DNA from: Gammaproteobacteria bacterium
GTDB taxonomy: Bacteria; Pseudomonadota; Gammaproteobacteria; GRL18
Direction: 5' to 3'
DNA length: 14,426 bases
NCBI GenBank assembly: GCA_023144715.1
Contig: JAGLFC010000073.1
Coordinates: 1 to 14,426 of the forward strand
How positions within the stretch are numbered: position 1 is the stretch's first letter; each line of letters opens with the position of its first letter. The notes under the pieces are model-generated. The model saw only the letters and a list, made by a program, of their open reading frames with translations, did not search any database and was not told the DNA's origin. The translations under genes and the position numbers were made by a program. Shown here one piece after another: positions 1 to 8,613 of this stretch.

Positions 1-3000
1 ACCGTATCAGTTTCTATTACAGTGTCGGCAATGCTCTCGGTGACTTCTTCGGTATCATCTGCTTCCAAGACTTCTTCAATAATATCAGAAGAATCTTTAG
101 CAGTTCGTTCAGAATCTTCTGTAAGACGCTTTTCAGAAATACTAATTTCTTCATTAACATCCTCATCAGGATCCAGTAAATTATCTAAGCATAAAACTTC
201 TTCATATTTTTCTGATAGCCTTTTTTCTAAATCTATATTTTCTGTTGGTAAAATTGGTACACCATCTAATAATGCTATTGATGCTGAGCTAAATTGACAA
301 ATTTCTTTTAATAATTGAATAATTTCATGATCAATTATTTGTCCTTTTTCAGCAATATGCTTGACTATTTGCTCCATTATTTGGCTAACATTACCAATGG
401 CATGTATTTCAGCCATATGTGCACTACCACGCAGAGTATGTAAACTTCTTGTCAAAAGTTCATTAGGTACACAAATATCATTGCTTTCACTACAGGTATC
501 AATATACTGCGTGATATGTTTTATATGAGTTAATGCTTCTGAAGAAAAAATTTCCAACAATACAAGATCCAGTTCTTCTTCAACAACAGCTTCAATTTTT
601 TCAGGTTGATTCTTTTCCTTATCAATTGACTCTTTTTCTCCAGAATCTAACTTTATTGGTGTTGGGGATTCTATATCTGTATCAAGCTCAATGGCTTCTT
701 GTTCTTTTGCATGAGAAGTATCAACCACTTCATTTTGTACTGTATGATCTATTTCTTCTTCATCATCATCACCGAAATCTAATTCTAATTCAGATGTACC
801 ATAAGCAGTATCATCAATTTTTTCAGGATCATCTTTAATGTTAGAAGGAGTTACAAGTGCACTGTCAAAAGTTTCTCCTTTACTTAATATATGTGCATAA
901 GCTGCAATCTTTGATGAATCAACATTGGAAAGTACTTGTTTTTCATACGCTTTAGCAATGTCAGGTAACATGTTAATACCTGCTTCTATTGTTGCAAAAT
1001 GTACCTCTTCAACATCAATTACGTTTTCGATTATTTGATTTAATAAGTGTTCAAATGACCAAGCAAATTCTCCCATTTCATAAGCACCCACTAAGCGACC
1101 ACTGCCTTTTAGTGTATGAAAAGAACGACGCATATCGGCTAAAGCTTCGCCATTTTCAGGTGATGTTTGCCATTGTGGAAATAAAATACCAATCCTTTCT
1201 ATTTCTTCATCGGCTTCTTCAATAAAGATTTCCATGATTTCTTCATCAATATCATCTGAGCTTTCCAGTTTCTTAATATCAGGATAATCGACGGCTGGAT
1301 CATCAATAGATGAATGAGTATCAGTAACCTGCGTTTCTTCTACATCAACTGCTTGAGATTTTTCTTGTACATCTGATTCTTGTTCTATATTTACAACAGA
1401 AGTACTTTCAGTATTCACATCTAATGATTTTGAGTCTGAATCCTTTTCCTTCAAAAGAATAGGCACTTCTACTGCTACTGCTTCCTCAGATTCATTTTTA
1501 ACATGTTCTAAAGGCTTTTGTTCTAATGGTTCTTCCGGTATTATTTTTTCTTTTGTTATATCAGTTGGTATATCAGCTTCTATTTCTACCTCTGTATTAA
1601 ATTCCTTACGTTCTATTGCTTTATAAATAATTCTATTAACGGTATTTGCCGACCAACGTAAAGCACTTGAAATATCATTAGTTAATGCTTCTTGATCATT
1701 ATCCACAAGAGTGATCATTGATTCCATTTGCTCTGTAATATCATCTTCAGAGTCATATTGAAGCAAATTAATTTGTGAAGCTGCCGATGTAATCGCATTA
1801 AGAAGATTTTCTGTTGCTTCACCAGAGCTGACATTTTCCATCCATATCGATAATGTTTTGCTGAGTGCTGAATCAAATACAGGCTCTTTAATTTCTTTCC
1901 CTAAGAGCTGATCAATACTCAGTTTTACAACACTTTCTATAATGGGTAATTCTTGTTGTTTTTCAGCCAGTGCATCTAAATAATATTCTAGTGAAGTAAT
2001 CGTGTCTGCTACATGCTTTAATTCTTCTTCGGAAAGAAAAACATCATCTTTAATATTATGATTATTAATAAATTCAGCATATTCTTTAACGAGTTGACTG
2101 ACTTCCTTTTGCTCTAAAATTTCAATAACACCCGCAATTGACAATAATTTTAAACGGATTGTATTAATCTGTTGTTCACATTGTTCATCTGTTAGTGTCT
2201 TTTTAGAAAGATTACTTAATAAATGAATAATAGATTCTTTAATATTAAGCAGTTCTTTTTTTGATTCATCTGTAACGACTTTTGTTATGCTATTTTTTTC
2301 CTGTTCCGTCATTTCTAGATTTGATGGATCAAGTGTTTCTTTATCATCTGATTGCTGAAATAAACCACTTGTTGAAAGCTTATAAACAGATGCTTCAACA
2401 AAAAGTAATACACTGGCAATTTCCATCATTTCAGAACGATCATAGCCTTCTTCTTTACGACTCATTGCTGTGAGTAAGTCTATTTTTTCCTGCATAACAT
2501 TACGCAGACCATTTTGACCTAACATAGCCAACGTGTCCGATATCTGAATCATTGTATCAATAATCAGTTGTAATTTTTCTTTATATTCAGTATTTTTGAC
2601 CAGTTCAGGCTCATCACTAGTATTTCTAAAATAAACATCCAGTTGTTCTTTAACACCCTGTAAATCTGTTAAAATGAGTCCTGTAACGGTCTTCATTAAA
2701 TCAGCATTAGCACCACTCATACTTGAATAAGCATCTTGCAATTCATATTCATTAGGCAGTGCATTTTTTAAATGATAAAATACTTTTGTTATTTCAATAT
2801 TTTTACTCTTTGTTGTACAGTGAGCAATATGAAATAGTAAGCTTTTCTTTAAAGTTTGAAGAAGAGAAATATCCGCAAGAGTATAATTTTGTGTGCTTTC
2901 TCCTGATACAATAAGTTGTTTTAAATAATGGTCAATTTGACTGACAAGTTGCTTGTTTGGTGCAGATGCTTTTATTCCTTGAGTGAGCAATCCTTCAATA

Positions 3001-3641
3001 AAGGTTTCCATTAGGTAAAATAATTGATACAAATCAACTGTTTTACAGCTTTCTCTTAATTTGCTAACAACTTTGTGTACCTTACGCAAATTATTAATAT
3101 CTTTACTATTTTTATACCAAGCCAATAAACTGACTTGAAAAAATTGACGTGCTTTTTTTGCTAACGCTCTTGGATTGACACCATTGTCAGCTCCTACTAT
3201 AATTTCATCAGGATTAATATCTACTGAAAAAACACTGGCTTCTGTAAATAAACTGGCACTTCGTGCTGCTCTCAAATCATTTAAGATAGGTAATAAGACC
3301 ACAGGAATATCACGAGAACCTCGCTGTAGGCGCTCTAAATAGTCTGGCAATTGTATTAATGCTCTCATCAATACTTCAAAGCATTCTTCATTACGTAATT
3401 TTTTATTCTTGTAAATACTTTTTGCTAAGAGTTCTATTTCTTCACCGAGTAAGGCCGCACCTCCTAACTCTAACATAATTAAGCTACCAGAAACCTGATG
3501 CAAATAATTAATGCAACGTTTTAATTCCGAAATCTCCTCTTCATCTTCAACAAAAGACTCAAAGCTCATACGTGCTTGATTGAGCGTTTCAAAAACTTCA
3601 TCAATGACCCATTTTAGACCACCATGCTTAAAATCACTCAC
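1..3641 (-). CDS. chpA: Pil-Chp chemosensory histidine kinase ChpA, N-terminal 1213 codons (C-terminus outside window)
   Basis: This is the CheA-like hybrid kinase of the type IV pilus (Pil-Chp) system, which autophosphorylates in response to PilJ and passes phosphate to PilG and PilH. I translated the minus strand by hand and found no stop from 3641 to base 1. The start is GTG (3639-3641): an in-frame TAA lies seven codons upstream and GGAG sits 8 bases before it. HPt-type motifs are visible at LHQVSGSLIML (His48), FHTLKGSGRLVG (His842) and LHTLRGSAHMAE (His1068). The second and third have the classical H-x-x-K/R-G-S form. The first, together with LLFHIAHC further on, resembles the N-terminal FimL-like region of ChpA. 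Highly acidic linkers (about residues 670-790 and 915-1025) separate the HPt domains. Pseudomonas ChpA is about 2,470 residues, so about half is visible; the HATPase, CheW and receiver domains are expected to the left. Family assignment is firm from motifs plus gene order; whether all phosphotransfer sites work is not known. Confidence 0.9.
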   Translation of the reverse strand, partial: MSDFKHGGLKWVIDEVFETLNQARMSFESFVEDEEEISELKRCINYLHQVSGSLIMLELGGAALLGEEIELLAKSIYKNKKLRNEECFEVLMRALIQLPDYLERLQRGSRDIPVVLLPILNDLRAARSASLFTEASVFSVDINPDEIIVGADNGVNPRALAKKARQFFQVSLLAWYKNSKDINNLRKVHKVVSKLRESCKTVDLYQLFYLMETFIEGLLTQGIKASAPNKQLVSQIDHYLKQLIVSGESTQNYTLADISLLQTLKKSLLFHIAHCTTKSKNIEITKVFYHLKNALPNEYELQDAYSSMSGANADLMKTVTGLILTDLQGVKEQLDVYFRNTSDEPELVKNTEYKEKLQLIIDTMIQISDTLAMLGQNGLRNVMQEKIDLLTAMSRKEEGYDRSEMMEIASVLLFVEASVYKLSTSGLFQQSDDKETLDPSNLEMTEQEKNSITKVVTDESKKELLNIKESIIHLLSNLSKKTLTDEQCEQQINTIRLKLLSIAGVIEILEQKEVSQLVKEYAEFINNHNIKDDVFLSEEELKHVADTITSLEYYLDALAEKQQELPIIESVVKLSIDQLLGKEIKEPVFDSALSKTLSIWMENVSSGEATENLLNAITSAASQINLLQYDSEDDITEQMESMITLVDNDQEALTNDISSALRWSANTVNRIIYKAIERKEFNTEVEIEADIPTDITKEKIIPEEPLEQKPLEHVKNESEEAVAVEVPILLKEKDSDSKSLDVNTESTSVVNIEQESDVQEKSQAVDVEETQVTDTHSSIDDPAVDYPDIKKLESSDDIDEEIMEIFIEEADEEIERIGILFPQWQTSPENGEALADMRRSFHTLKGSGRLVGAYEMGEFAWSFEHLLNQIIENVIDVEEVHFATIEAGINMLPDIAKAYEKQVLSNVDSSKIAAYAHILSKGETFDSALVTPSNIKDDPEKIDDTAYGTSELELDFGDDDEEEIDHTVQNEVVDTSHAKEQEAIELDTDIESPTPIKLDSGEKESIDKEKNQPEKIEAVVEEELDLVLLEIFSSEALTHIKHITQYIDTCSESNDICVPNELLTRSLHTLRGSAHMAEIHAIGNVSQIMEQIVKHIAEKGQIIDHEIIQLLKEICQFSSASIALLDGVPILPTENIDLEKRLSEKYEEVLCLDNLLDPDEDVNEEISISEKRLTEDSERTAKDSSDIIEEVLEADDTEEVTESIADTVIETDT

Positions 3642-3649
3642 TATTTCTA

Positions 3650-3653
3650 CTCC
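3650..3653 (-). promoter_or_regulatory. Shine-Dalgarno GGAG that fixes the chpA GTG start
   Basis: On the minus strand GGAG is followed by 8 bases and then GTG AGT GAT. An ATG nearby (in CTATGGAG) is in another frame and hits TAG two codons later. No other start codon lies between the upstream in-frame TAA and this GTG, so the GTG is the earliest possible start and has a good ribosome binding site. Confidence 0.7.
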
Positions 3654-3716
3654 ATAGTCTTATTCTTTGCAATATCAAGCCATTAGATATTACTTTATAT
3701 TAATTAATGTATGTCA

Positions 3717-4598
3717 CTATTTTTTTCTATGAAAAGCCAGTGCGTTTAAATAAATGACTTTTTCTAAATCAACATGAGAAATATTTAATATTTCTCCTGC
3801 TCCTAACACTAAATACCCACCCGTTCTTAAATGCTCAACTAAATTTTGAAGGATTTTTTTTTGTTTATCTTTAGTAAAATAAATCAAAACATTTTGACAA
3901 AAAATAATATCCATAGAGTGTATAACAATATTTTTTATATCCATAATATTAAAAGGTGTGAAAAAAACATATTGTCTTAATGAATCGACAATTTTAAAAT
4001 TTTTATCACTCTGTTTAATAAAATATTGTTCAAGGTATTTTTCTTTTACATGATGAATATTTCGATGTTTATAAACGGCTTTTTTTGCTATTGCCAGAGA
4101 AGCTAAACTAATATCCATTCCTGTTACAGACATAGAACATTGTTCAGAAAGTATTTTTTTTAAATTATAATTCTGTAAAAATTGATCCACTACCATTGCT
4201 AAAGTATACACTTCTTCTCCTGTCGAACATCCAGCACTCCATATTTTTAAAGATTTCCTATTATTGTTTCCTACAAACAATGCAGGCAATATAATTTCTT
4301 TTAATAAGTTTAATGAGGGCTGATGACGAAAAAAACGTGTTTCATGTATTGTTAAACGATCAACAAGTATAAGCCACTCATCTTGCCCTTCTTTTTCTTG
4401 ATGAATAAAGTGAAAATAGTCTGTAAAATCATCTCTATTGATTTCCTTCATTCTCAATATAATACTTGTTTCAAGAAAATATTGCCGTTCTTTTGGAAAA
4501 TAGATACCTGTCCTCTTTTCCAATAGGTCAACCCAAGAGTTTAGAAGTTCATTATCCATTTTTCTAATAGTTAACGCTGAATCATTACTTATATTCAT
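3717..4598 (-). CDS. pilK: CheR-type chemoreceptor methyltransferase PilK
   Basis: S-adenosylmethionine-dependent protein-glutamate methyltransferase, expected to methylate the receptor PilJ in the cytoplasm. The 293-residue protein has the two-part CheR layout: a helical N-terminal domain (about 15-85) and a Rossmann methyltransferase domain (about 90-293). Visible motifs are LTIHETRFFRH (82-92), the counterpart of the CheR LTxNxTxFFR segment; the SAM-binding WSAGCSTGEEVYTLA (120-134); the acidic GMDIS (160-164); and the active-site region IFCQNVLIYF (232-241). Classical CheR proteins have R-N-V-L in that last segment and here it is Q-N-V-L, a minor change. The gene starts 15 bases after the pilJ stop without a clear Shine-Dalgarno, so translation may be coupled to pilJ. 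About 75 bases separate it from chpA. Its position between pilJ and chpA is the same as in Pseudomonas. Confidence 0.9.
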   Translation of the reverse strand: MNISNDSALTIRKMDNELLNSWVDLLEKRTGIYFPKERQYFLETSIILRMKEINRDDFTDYFHFIHQEKEGQDEWLILVDRLTIHETRFFRHQPSLNLLKEIILPALFVGNNNRKSLKIWSAGCSTGEEVYTLAMVVDQFLQNYNLKKILSEQCSMSVTGMDISLASLAIAKKAVYKHRNIHHVKEKYLEQYFIKQSDKNFKIVDSLRQYVFFTPFNIMDIKNIVIHSMDIIFCQNVLIYFTKDKQKKILQNLVEHLRTGGYLVLGAGEILNISHVDLEKVIYLNALAFHRKK

Positions 4599-4613
4599 TG
4601 ACGTGATCAGATT

Positions 4614-6647
4614 TTAATTTTCTGGTAAGGTAAAACCTGCAACTGACTGTCTTAGATCATTTGCTAGTTCAGCAAGATTACCAATAGAGGCAGCCGTTTC
4701 ATTGGTACCCGCAGAAGTTTGAGTGGTAATTTCCTGTACAACATTCATTGAATCAGAAATATTAATCGCTGCACTTGATTGCTGTTTTGTGGTATCAGAA
4801 ATCGCTTGAATTAAGTTTGCTAGAGAAGAAGATACTTGCTCAATTTCTTCCAAAGCACCCCCCGCATTTTCTGCAAGTTGTGCTCCTTGAACCACTTCAG
4901 AAGTACTTCGTTCCATAGAAATAACAGCTTCATTGGTATCAGCCTGAATGGTTTTTACCAGAGCTTCAATCTGTTTCGTAGCATTACCTGAACGTTCTGC
5001 TAATCGTTGAACCTCATCTGCTACCACCGCGAAACCACGACCTGCATCACCTGCCATAGCGGCCTGAATCGCAGCATTTAACGCTAGAATATTGGTTTGC
5101 TCAGAAATATCATTAATAATTTCAACAATATCACCAATTTCTTGAGAAGATTCACCTAATCGCTTAATACGTTTTGATGTTTCCTGAATTTGTTCACGAA
5201 TAGTATCCATTCCACTAATAGCATCTTGTACCACCTGAGAACCTGCATTTGCAATTTCAACAGATTTACCTGCTTCATTTGCTAAATTATTTGCATTGGA
5301 TGATACTTTTTCAATTGAAGAAGCCATTTCATTGACTGCAATACCCGCAGTGGTAATCTGTGTTGCTTGCTCTTCACTGGCTTCAGCAAGATGCATTGCG
5401 GTTGCTTGTGTTTCATGTGCTGCTGAAGATACTTGTACTGTGGTGTCATTAATTTGTGTCACCAAACTACGTAAAGCATCAATAGTGTAGTTAATAGAAT
5501 CGGCAATGGCTCCAGTAATATCTTCGGTGACCGTTGCATGAGCGGTTAAATCACCATCTGCCAAGTCACCCATTTCATCAAGCAAACGCATAATAGCCTC
5601 TTCGTTTCTATCATTTTGTCCCTCAATTTTAAGGCGTTGCTCTTCTGTCTCTTTTCCTATACGTCTTTCTTGAGCAATTAATAAAATAGCAATTAATAAA
5701 AATATAAGTCCTGATGCAAGTGCCAATAGACCTGCTAGTAATGAAAATTTATTATCGCTAGACACTAACGTTTCATATTCATCACCTAATTGACCAATTT
5801 GGGTCAGTATATTATTTGAATTATTATACAATACCAATGCACTATTATTAATTTCAAAAGTTTCTGGTGAACGCTCCAAAATATTTGCAACTCTTACTTT
5901 AATTTCATCATACAGTGCTGCAATTTCTATTAATAGTTCAGCAGCATCAGGATCGTTCACTTGCGTCACACCTAACATTTCACTACCCTTAATCAGGGAA
6001 TCTAAAACACGTTTAAAAGTCGCCGTATCTAAGCCAAAACGTTGTGCATTTTGTGCCGCATCATTATTACCTGACATCATCACAGAGATATTACCTGTAA
6101 TACGTTCAATAAACATTAATTGCTGTGTTGCTAAATAAATTTGGCGAGAAGGAGCATTAGTATCAACTAAAATTTCAGCTACTTCATTAGAAGCATTGAG
6201 CATATCAGGCATTTGTTCATTAATATGCTTAATATCATCTGATAAGATTAAAATGGTATCCTGACTTCTTAAAATAGTATTAATATGAGTATTATAGCTT
6301 TTCCAACTTTTATCTAAATTATTATACGTATTAAGGAGATTTTCTGATACAGCACCTTCACCAATCATGGGCTTCATATCGGATAAAACATCCATATGTT
6401 CAGCAAATTTTTTCTGAAATTGTCTCAGATTAATAAATGCTTCTTCATTACCTGATGCTGCCGATGCGGCTGATTTTGCTAATTCTTGTGATAAAACTCT
6501 TTGCTCAACAACAAGAGATAAGTAATGAATATCACGATCTTCTTTTTTGAAAGAATACCAGTAAACTATTACCATAGCCGTTATTAGAAGCAATAAAAGT
6601 ATCAATAAAATATAGACACTTTTCTTTTTAGTTATTTCTCTTTGCAT
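4614..6647 (-). CDS. pilJ: Type IV pilus chemoreceptor (methyl-accepting protein) PilJ
   Basis: Inner-membrane chemoreceptor that feeds signals from pili or surface contact to ChpA through PilI. The 677-residue protein has a short basic N-terminus, TM1 (about 11-32), a periplasmic PilJ-type sensor region (about 33-300), TM2 (about 301-325), a HAMP-like segment (about 345-395) and a cytoplasmic signalling coiled coil. The hairpin tip reads DISEQTNILALNAAIQAAMAGDAGRGFAVVADEVQRLAER in pieces across 513-552; the IQAAMAGDAGRGFAVVADEV variant is typical of PilJ rather than of Tsr/Tar. There is no C-terminal NWETF-like tether; the end is GFTLPEN. AGGAG lies 10 bases before the ATG. A 99-base gap separates it from pilI, which is longer than elsewhere in this operon and may contain its own promoter (see the site at 6718-6746). 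Confidence 0.94.
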   Translation of the reverse strand: MQREITKKKSVYILLILLLLLITAMVIVYWYSFKKEDRDIHYLSLVVEQRVLSQELAKSAASAASGNEEAFINLRQFQKKFAEHMDVLSDMKPMIGEGAVSENLLNTYNNLDKSWKSYNTHINTILRSQDTILILSDDIKHINEQMPDMLNASNEVAEILVDTNAPSRQIYLATQQLMFIERITGNISVMMSGNNDAAQNAQRFGLDTATFKRVLDSLIKGSEMLGVTQVNDPDAAELLIEIAALYDEIKVRVANILERSPETFEINNSALVLYNNSNNILTQIGQLGDEYETLVSSDNKFSLLAGLLALASGLIFLLIAILLIAQERRIGKETEEQRLKIEGQNDRNEEAIMRLLDEMGDLADGDLTAHATVTEDITGAIADSINYTIDALRSLVTQINDTTVQVSSAAHETQATAMHLAEASEEQATQITTAGIAVNEMASSIEKVSSNANNLANEAGKSVEIANAGSQVVQDAISGMDTIREQIQETSKRIKRLGESSQEIGDIVEIINDISEQTNILALNAAIQAAMAGDAGRGFAVVADEVQRLAERSGNATKQIEALVKTIQADTNEAVISMERSTSEVVQGAQLAENAGGALEEIEQVSSSLANLIQAISDTTKQQSSAAINISDSMNVVQEITTQTSAGTNETAASIGNLAELANDLRQSVAGFTLPEN

Positions 6648-6717
6648 TATAAATTTACTCCTAACCTATCATTTGCAGAGATATTGTTTATTGACTTGAG
6701 TATATAATTTGCTATCG

Positions 6718-6746
6718 TATATATGATAACGTTTATATTTTGTCAT
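6718..6746 (-). promoter_or_regulatory. Candidate internal promoter for pilJ-pilK-chpA
   Basis: Directly after the pilI stop, the minus strand reads ATGACA (6741-6746), 17 bases, then TATATA (6718-6723). This is five of six and four of six matches to sigma-70 boxes with ideal spacing. The region is so AT-rich that chance matches are common, so this is only a candidate. It would let receptor, methyltransferase and kinase be expressed apart from pilGHI. Confidence 0.3.
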
Positions 6747-7295
6747 TTAATTGGCAACATTAAGAAAATCCTGATTTTCAATCAATTGTTGTATATTGAA
6801 AACAATCCAGTTTTCACCTTCTAATGCATAACCGCCGTTATAATATCCCTTCCATTTAGTATTATAATCTAATTCGGGATTAAAATTTATTTGATCAAAA
6901 TACTTCATTCCATAAATTTCATCAACAATTAAACCCGCATTAAGTTCATTTTTTGCAATGGATAATATGCGTGTTTCTCGTTTAATTTGAGTTAACGTTT
7001 TATCCAAAAAACCTTGCAAATCAAAAATTGGTAGTAAATTACCTCGGATATTAGCAATACCACGCACCCATTCTTTGCTACCTGGTACTTGAGAGATGGG
7101 AGGAAATTTCATAATTTCTACTACAAACTCCATAGCAATCACAAAATTATAATGCCCCATACGAAAACCAATGCCAGACCACTTACTTTTAAGATCATCT
7201 TCAAGCGGTAAAGGAGCAGCATTCTTCAGACTATATTGCTCTATTTGCTTGAGCAATTGAATAACTTCCTGTGGATTTTTTGGTTCTAAAGCCAT
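6747..7295 (-). CDS. pilI: CheW-like coupling protein PilI
   Basis: Cytoplasmic adaptor that links receptor PilJ to kinase ChpA. The 182-residue protein is one CheW domain (about 45-175) after a short helical N-terminal extension. Diagnostic parts are IGFRMGHYNFVIAMEFVVEI (about 42-61), which resembles the start of CheW domains, and PGSKEWVRGIANIRGNLLPIFDL (about 71-93), matching the CheW pattern PxxVxGvinlRGxilPviDL; the Arg in NIRG is the receptor/kinase-coupling residue of the family. Length matches Pseudomonas PilI (about 178). AGGA lies 6 bases before the ATG. The gene starts 26 bases after the pilH stop, so the two are surely co-transcribed. Confidence 0.9.
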   Translation of the reverse strand: MALEPKNPQEVIQLLKQIEQYSLKNAAPLPLEDDLKSKWSGIGFRMGHYNFVIAMEFVVEIMKFPPISQVPGSKEWVRGIANIRGNLLPIFDLQGFLDKTLTQIKRETRILSIAKNELNAGLIVDEIYGMKYFDQINFNPELDYNTKWKGYYNGGYALEGENWIVFNIQQLIENQDFLNVAN

Positions 7296-7321
7296 TTTAT
7301 TTCCTAATAAAATACGACCTA

Positions 7322-7684
7322 TTAAGCAAGTAAACGATTGACTTCACGCATGAGATCTTCTTCAACAAAAGGCTTTGTTATATAGCCTTTTGCACCTTGT
7401 CGTTCTGCCCACATTTTATCGGTTTTTTGATCTTTTGTCGTCACCATGATAACAGGAATGGATACGGTAGAATCTTGCTTTTTTAATTGTCGTGTTGCTT
7501 GAAAACCATTTAATTCTGGCATGACAACATCCATAAGAATGAGATCAGGTAACAATTTAGTGGCTTGTTCTACACCATTATTACCATCAATAGCTGTGGA
7601 TACATTATGTCCATATTTTTCTAATGCAACAGAAATAACATGAAGTTCTGTAGGTGAATCATCGACAATAAGAATATGCGCCAT
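7322..7684 (-). CDS. pilH: Single-domain response regulator PilH
   Basis: CheY-like receiver that accepts phosphate from ChpA; in Pseudomonas PilH is linked to pilus retraction (PilT) or acts as a phosphate sink opposed to PilG. The 120-residue protein is one receiver domain: acidic pocket D8-D9 (ILIVDDSPTE), phosphoacceptor D52 (LILMDVVMPELNGFQATRQL), T82 (VTTKDQ) and K104 (GYITKPF). The TTKDQ-T-DK-W-ERQGA-GY series is characteristic of PilH. No output domain is present. GGGAG lies 8 bases before the ATG. It follows pilG after a 122-base gap that contains a possible promoter. Confidence 0.92.
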   Translation of the reverse strand: MAHILIVDDSPTELHVISVALEKYGHNVSTAIDGNNGVEQATKLLPDLILMDVVMPELNGFQATRQLKKQDSTVSIPVIMVTTKDQKTDKMWAERQGAKGYITKPFVEEDLMREVNRLLA

Positions 7685-7745
7685 AAAAATATCTCCCTAA
7701 TATATGATTATATTAATTTAATTAATTGTTCAGTCTATTTGAGTA

Positions 7746-7774
7746 ACTATAGGCAACTCACAGACAATTTACAA
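7746..7774 (-). promoter_or_regulatory. Candidate internal promoter upstream of pilH
   Basis: In the 122-base pilG-pilH gap the minus strand has TTGTAA (7769-7774), 17 bases, then TATAGT (7746-7751), four of six and five of six matches to the sigma-70 boxes. It lies about 60 bases upstream of the pilH ATG. Background AT content makes this uncertain. Confidence 0.3.
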
Positions 7775-7806
7775 GAATGATAAAAATTTAAAAAATTAAG
7801 CCTTAT

Positions 7807-8196
7807 TTAAAGATATGGTTCTATCGCTTTGAGCAATTCATCTTTAGTAAAGGGTTTCGTTAGATAACGTTCAGCACCCACAATCCGTCCTCTCGCACGA
7901 TCAAATAGTCCATCTTTACTTGATAACATAATAACAGGTGTATCTTTAAACATTTTATTATTTTTAATCAATGCACACGTTTGATACCCATCTAATCTTG
8001 GCATCATAATATCAACAAAGATAATACTAGGGCGATGCTCTAATATCTTTGATAAGGCATCAAAACCATCAATCGCAGTAAATACTTCACCACCTGATTT
8101 TTTTAATAAAGTTTCTGCGGTACGACGAATGGTCTTACTATCATCAATAATCATGACTTTGAAGCCATTTAAAACAATTGGGTCAGAAGTTCCCAT
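7807..8196 (-). CDS. pilG: Single-domain response regulator PilG
   Basis: CheY-like receiver at the head of the Pil-Chp operon; in Pseudomonas it promotes pilus extension and activates CyaB. The 129-residue protein shows D18-D19 (VMIIDDSKTIRRTAETLLKK), phosphoacceptor D62 (IIFVDIMMPRLDGYQTCALI), S92 (VIMLSSKDGLFD) and K114 (YLTKPF). The SKTIRRTAETLLKK and DGYQTCALIKNN segments are nearly identical to PilG of Pseudomonas. A strong GGAGG (8201-8205) sits only 4 bases before the ATG, a short but usable spacing; no other start fits better. It is divergently oriented to the gene at 8663, so its promoter must lie in the long intergenic region to its right, but I could not pick one with confidence. 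Confidence 0.95.
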   Translation of the reverse strand: MGTSDPIVLNGFKVMIIDDSKTIRRTAETLLKKSGGEVFTAIDGFDALSKILEHRPSIIFVDIMMPRLDGYQTCALIKNNKMFKDTPVIMLSSKDGLFDRARGRIVGAERYLTKPFTKDELLKAIEPYL

Positions 8197-8352
8197 TTAT
8201 CCTCCAAAAATAATTTATTATTATGAATCACTATTTTATTCGGCACTCGGCTTGTTGAATAGGAATAATAGTCTATTTTTAGCACAACTTTGGAATACAT
8301 ACCATATTTTTAATAAATTCTTTTTTTAATTATCTTTAAAAATAAACTGTAC

Positions 8353-8373
8353 AATCAATATAATTCATTGATT
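8353..8373. repeat. Short inverted repeat AATCAAT-7-ATTGATT
   Basis: Perfect 7-base arms (8353-8359 and 8367-8373) around a 7-base centre. It lies about 160 bases upstream of the pilG start and could be an operator or part of an old transposon end. In such AT-rich sequence a 7-base dyad may be chance, and there is no U-run to make it a terminator. Confidence 0.3.
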
Positions 8374-8582
8374 ATCAAAAAGTTACTTAAATAAAAAGCA
8401 TTTAAATAAGATTAAAATATTCTATTTATTTTTTTATCTTACTGATGTTACAGCATATTTGATTCTAAATGTTTTCGTCTTAATAAACGTGGCAAAAAAT
8501 ATAGATAGAGGAAAAACATATCTTGTCAGCGTGTAGAAAGAATATCAATCAAGCCGATCAGCTACTCTCTATGAATCAAAAA

Positions 8583-8613
8583 TCCTCTTCCTTTAGGGAA
8601 AGGAGTATGTCAA
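8583..8613 (+). mobile_element. Remnant right end of an IS200/IS605-family transposon
   Basis: TCCTCTTCC (8583-8591), loop TTTA and GGGAAAGGA (8596-8604) form a 9-base-pair stem with one mismatch and one G-T pair. It is followed by GTATGTCAA, with TCAA at 8610-8613. A CCCCTTCC-TTTA-GGGAGGGG-type hairpin followed by TATGTCAA is the form I recall for right ends of IS200/IS605 (tnpB-type) elements, where TCAA is the cleavage tetranucleotide. No tnpA or tnpB reading frame is present in the window, and I found no convincing left end. A decayed copy or a non-autonomous element are both possible. Bases from about 8500 upstream may also belong to it. Confidence 0.5.

Noticed and set aside
22..2473. 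Several short plus-strand reading frames (for example 22-297, 533-838, 989-1225, 2282-2473)
   Set aside because: They lie antisense to the continuous chpA frame and have low-complexity Ser- or Leu/Gln/His-rich translations typical of shadows.
5296..5490. Plus-strand reading frame inside pilJ
   Set aside because: Antisense to the conserved receptor signalling domain; Ala/Cys/Val-rich shadow of the coiled coil with no ribosome binding site.
8129..8329. Plus-strand 66-codon reading frame over the pilG start
   Set aside because: It overlaps the conserved pilG N-terminus antisense, and has no recognisable domain or Shine-Dalgarno.
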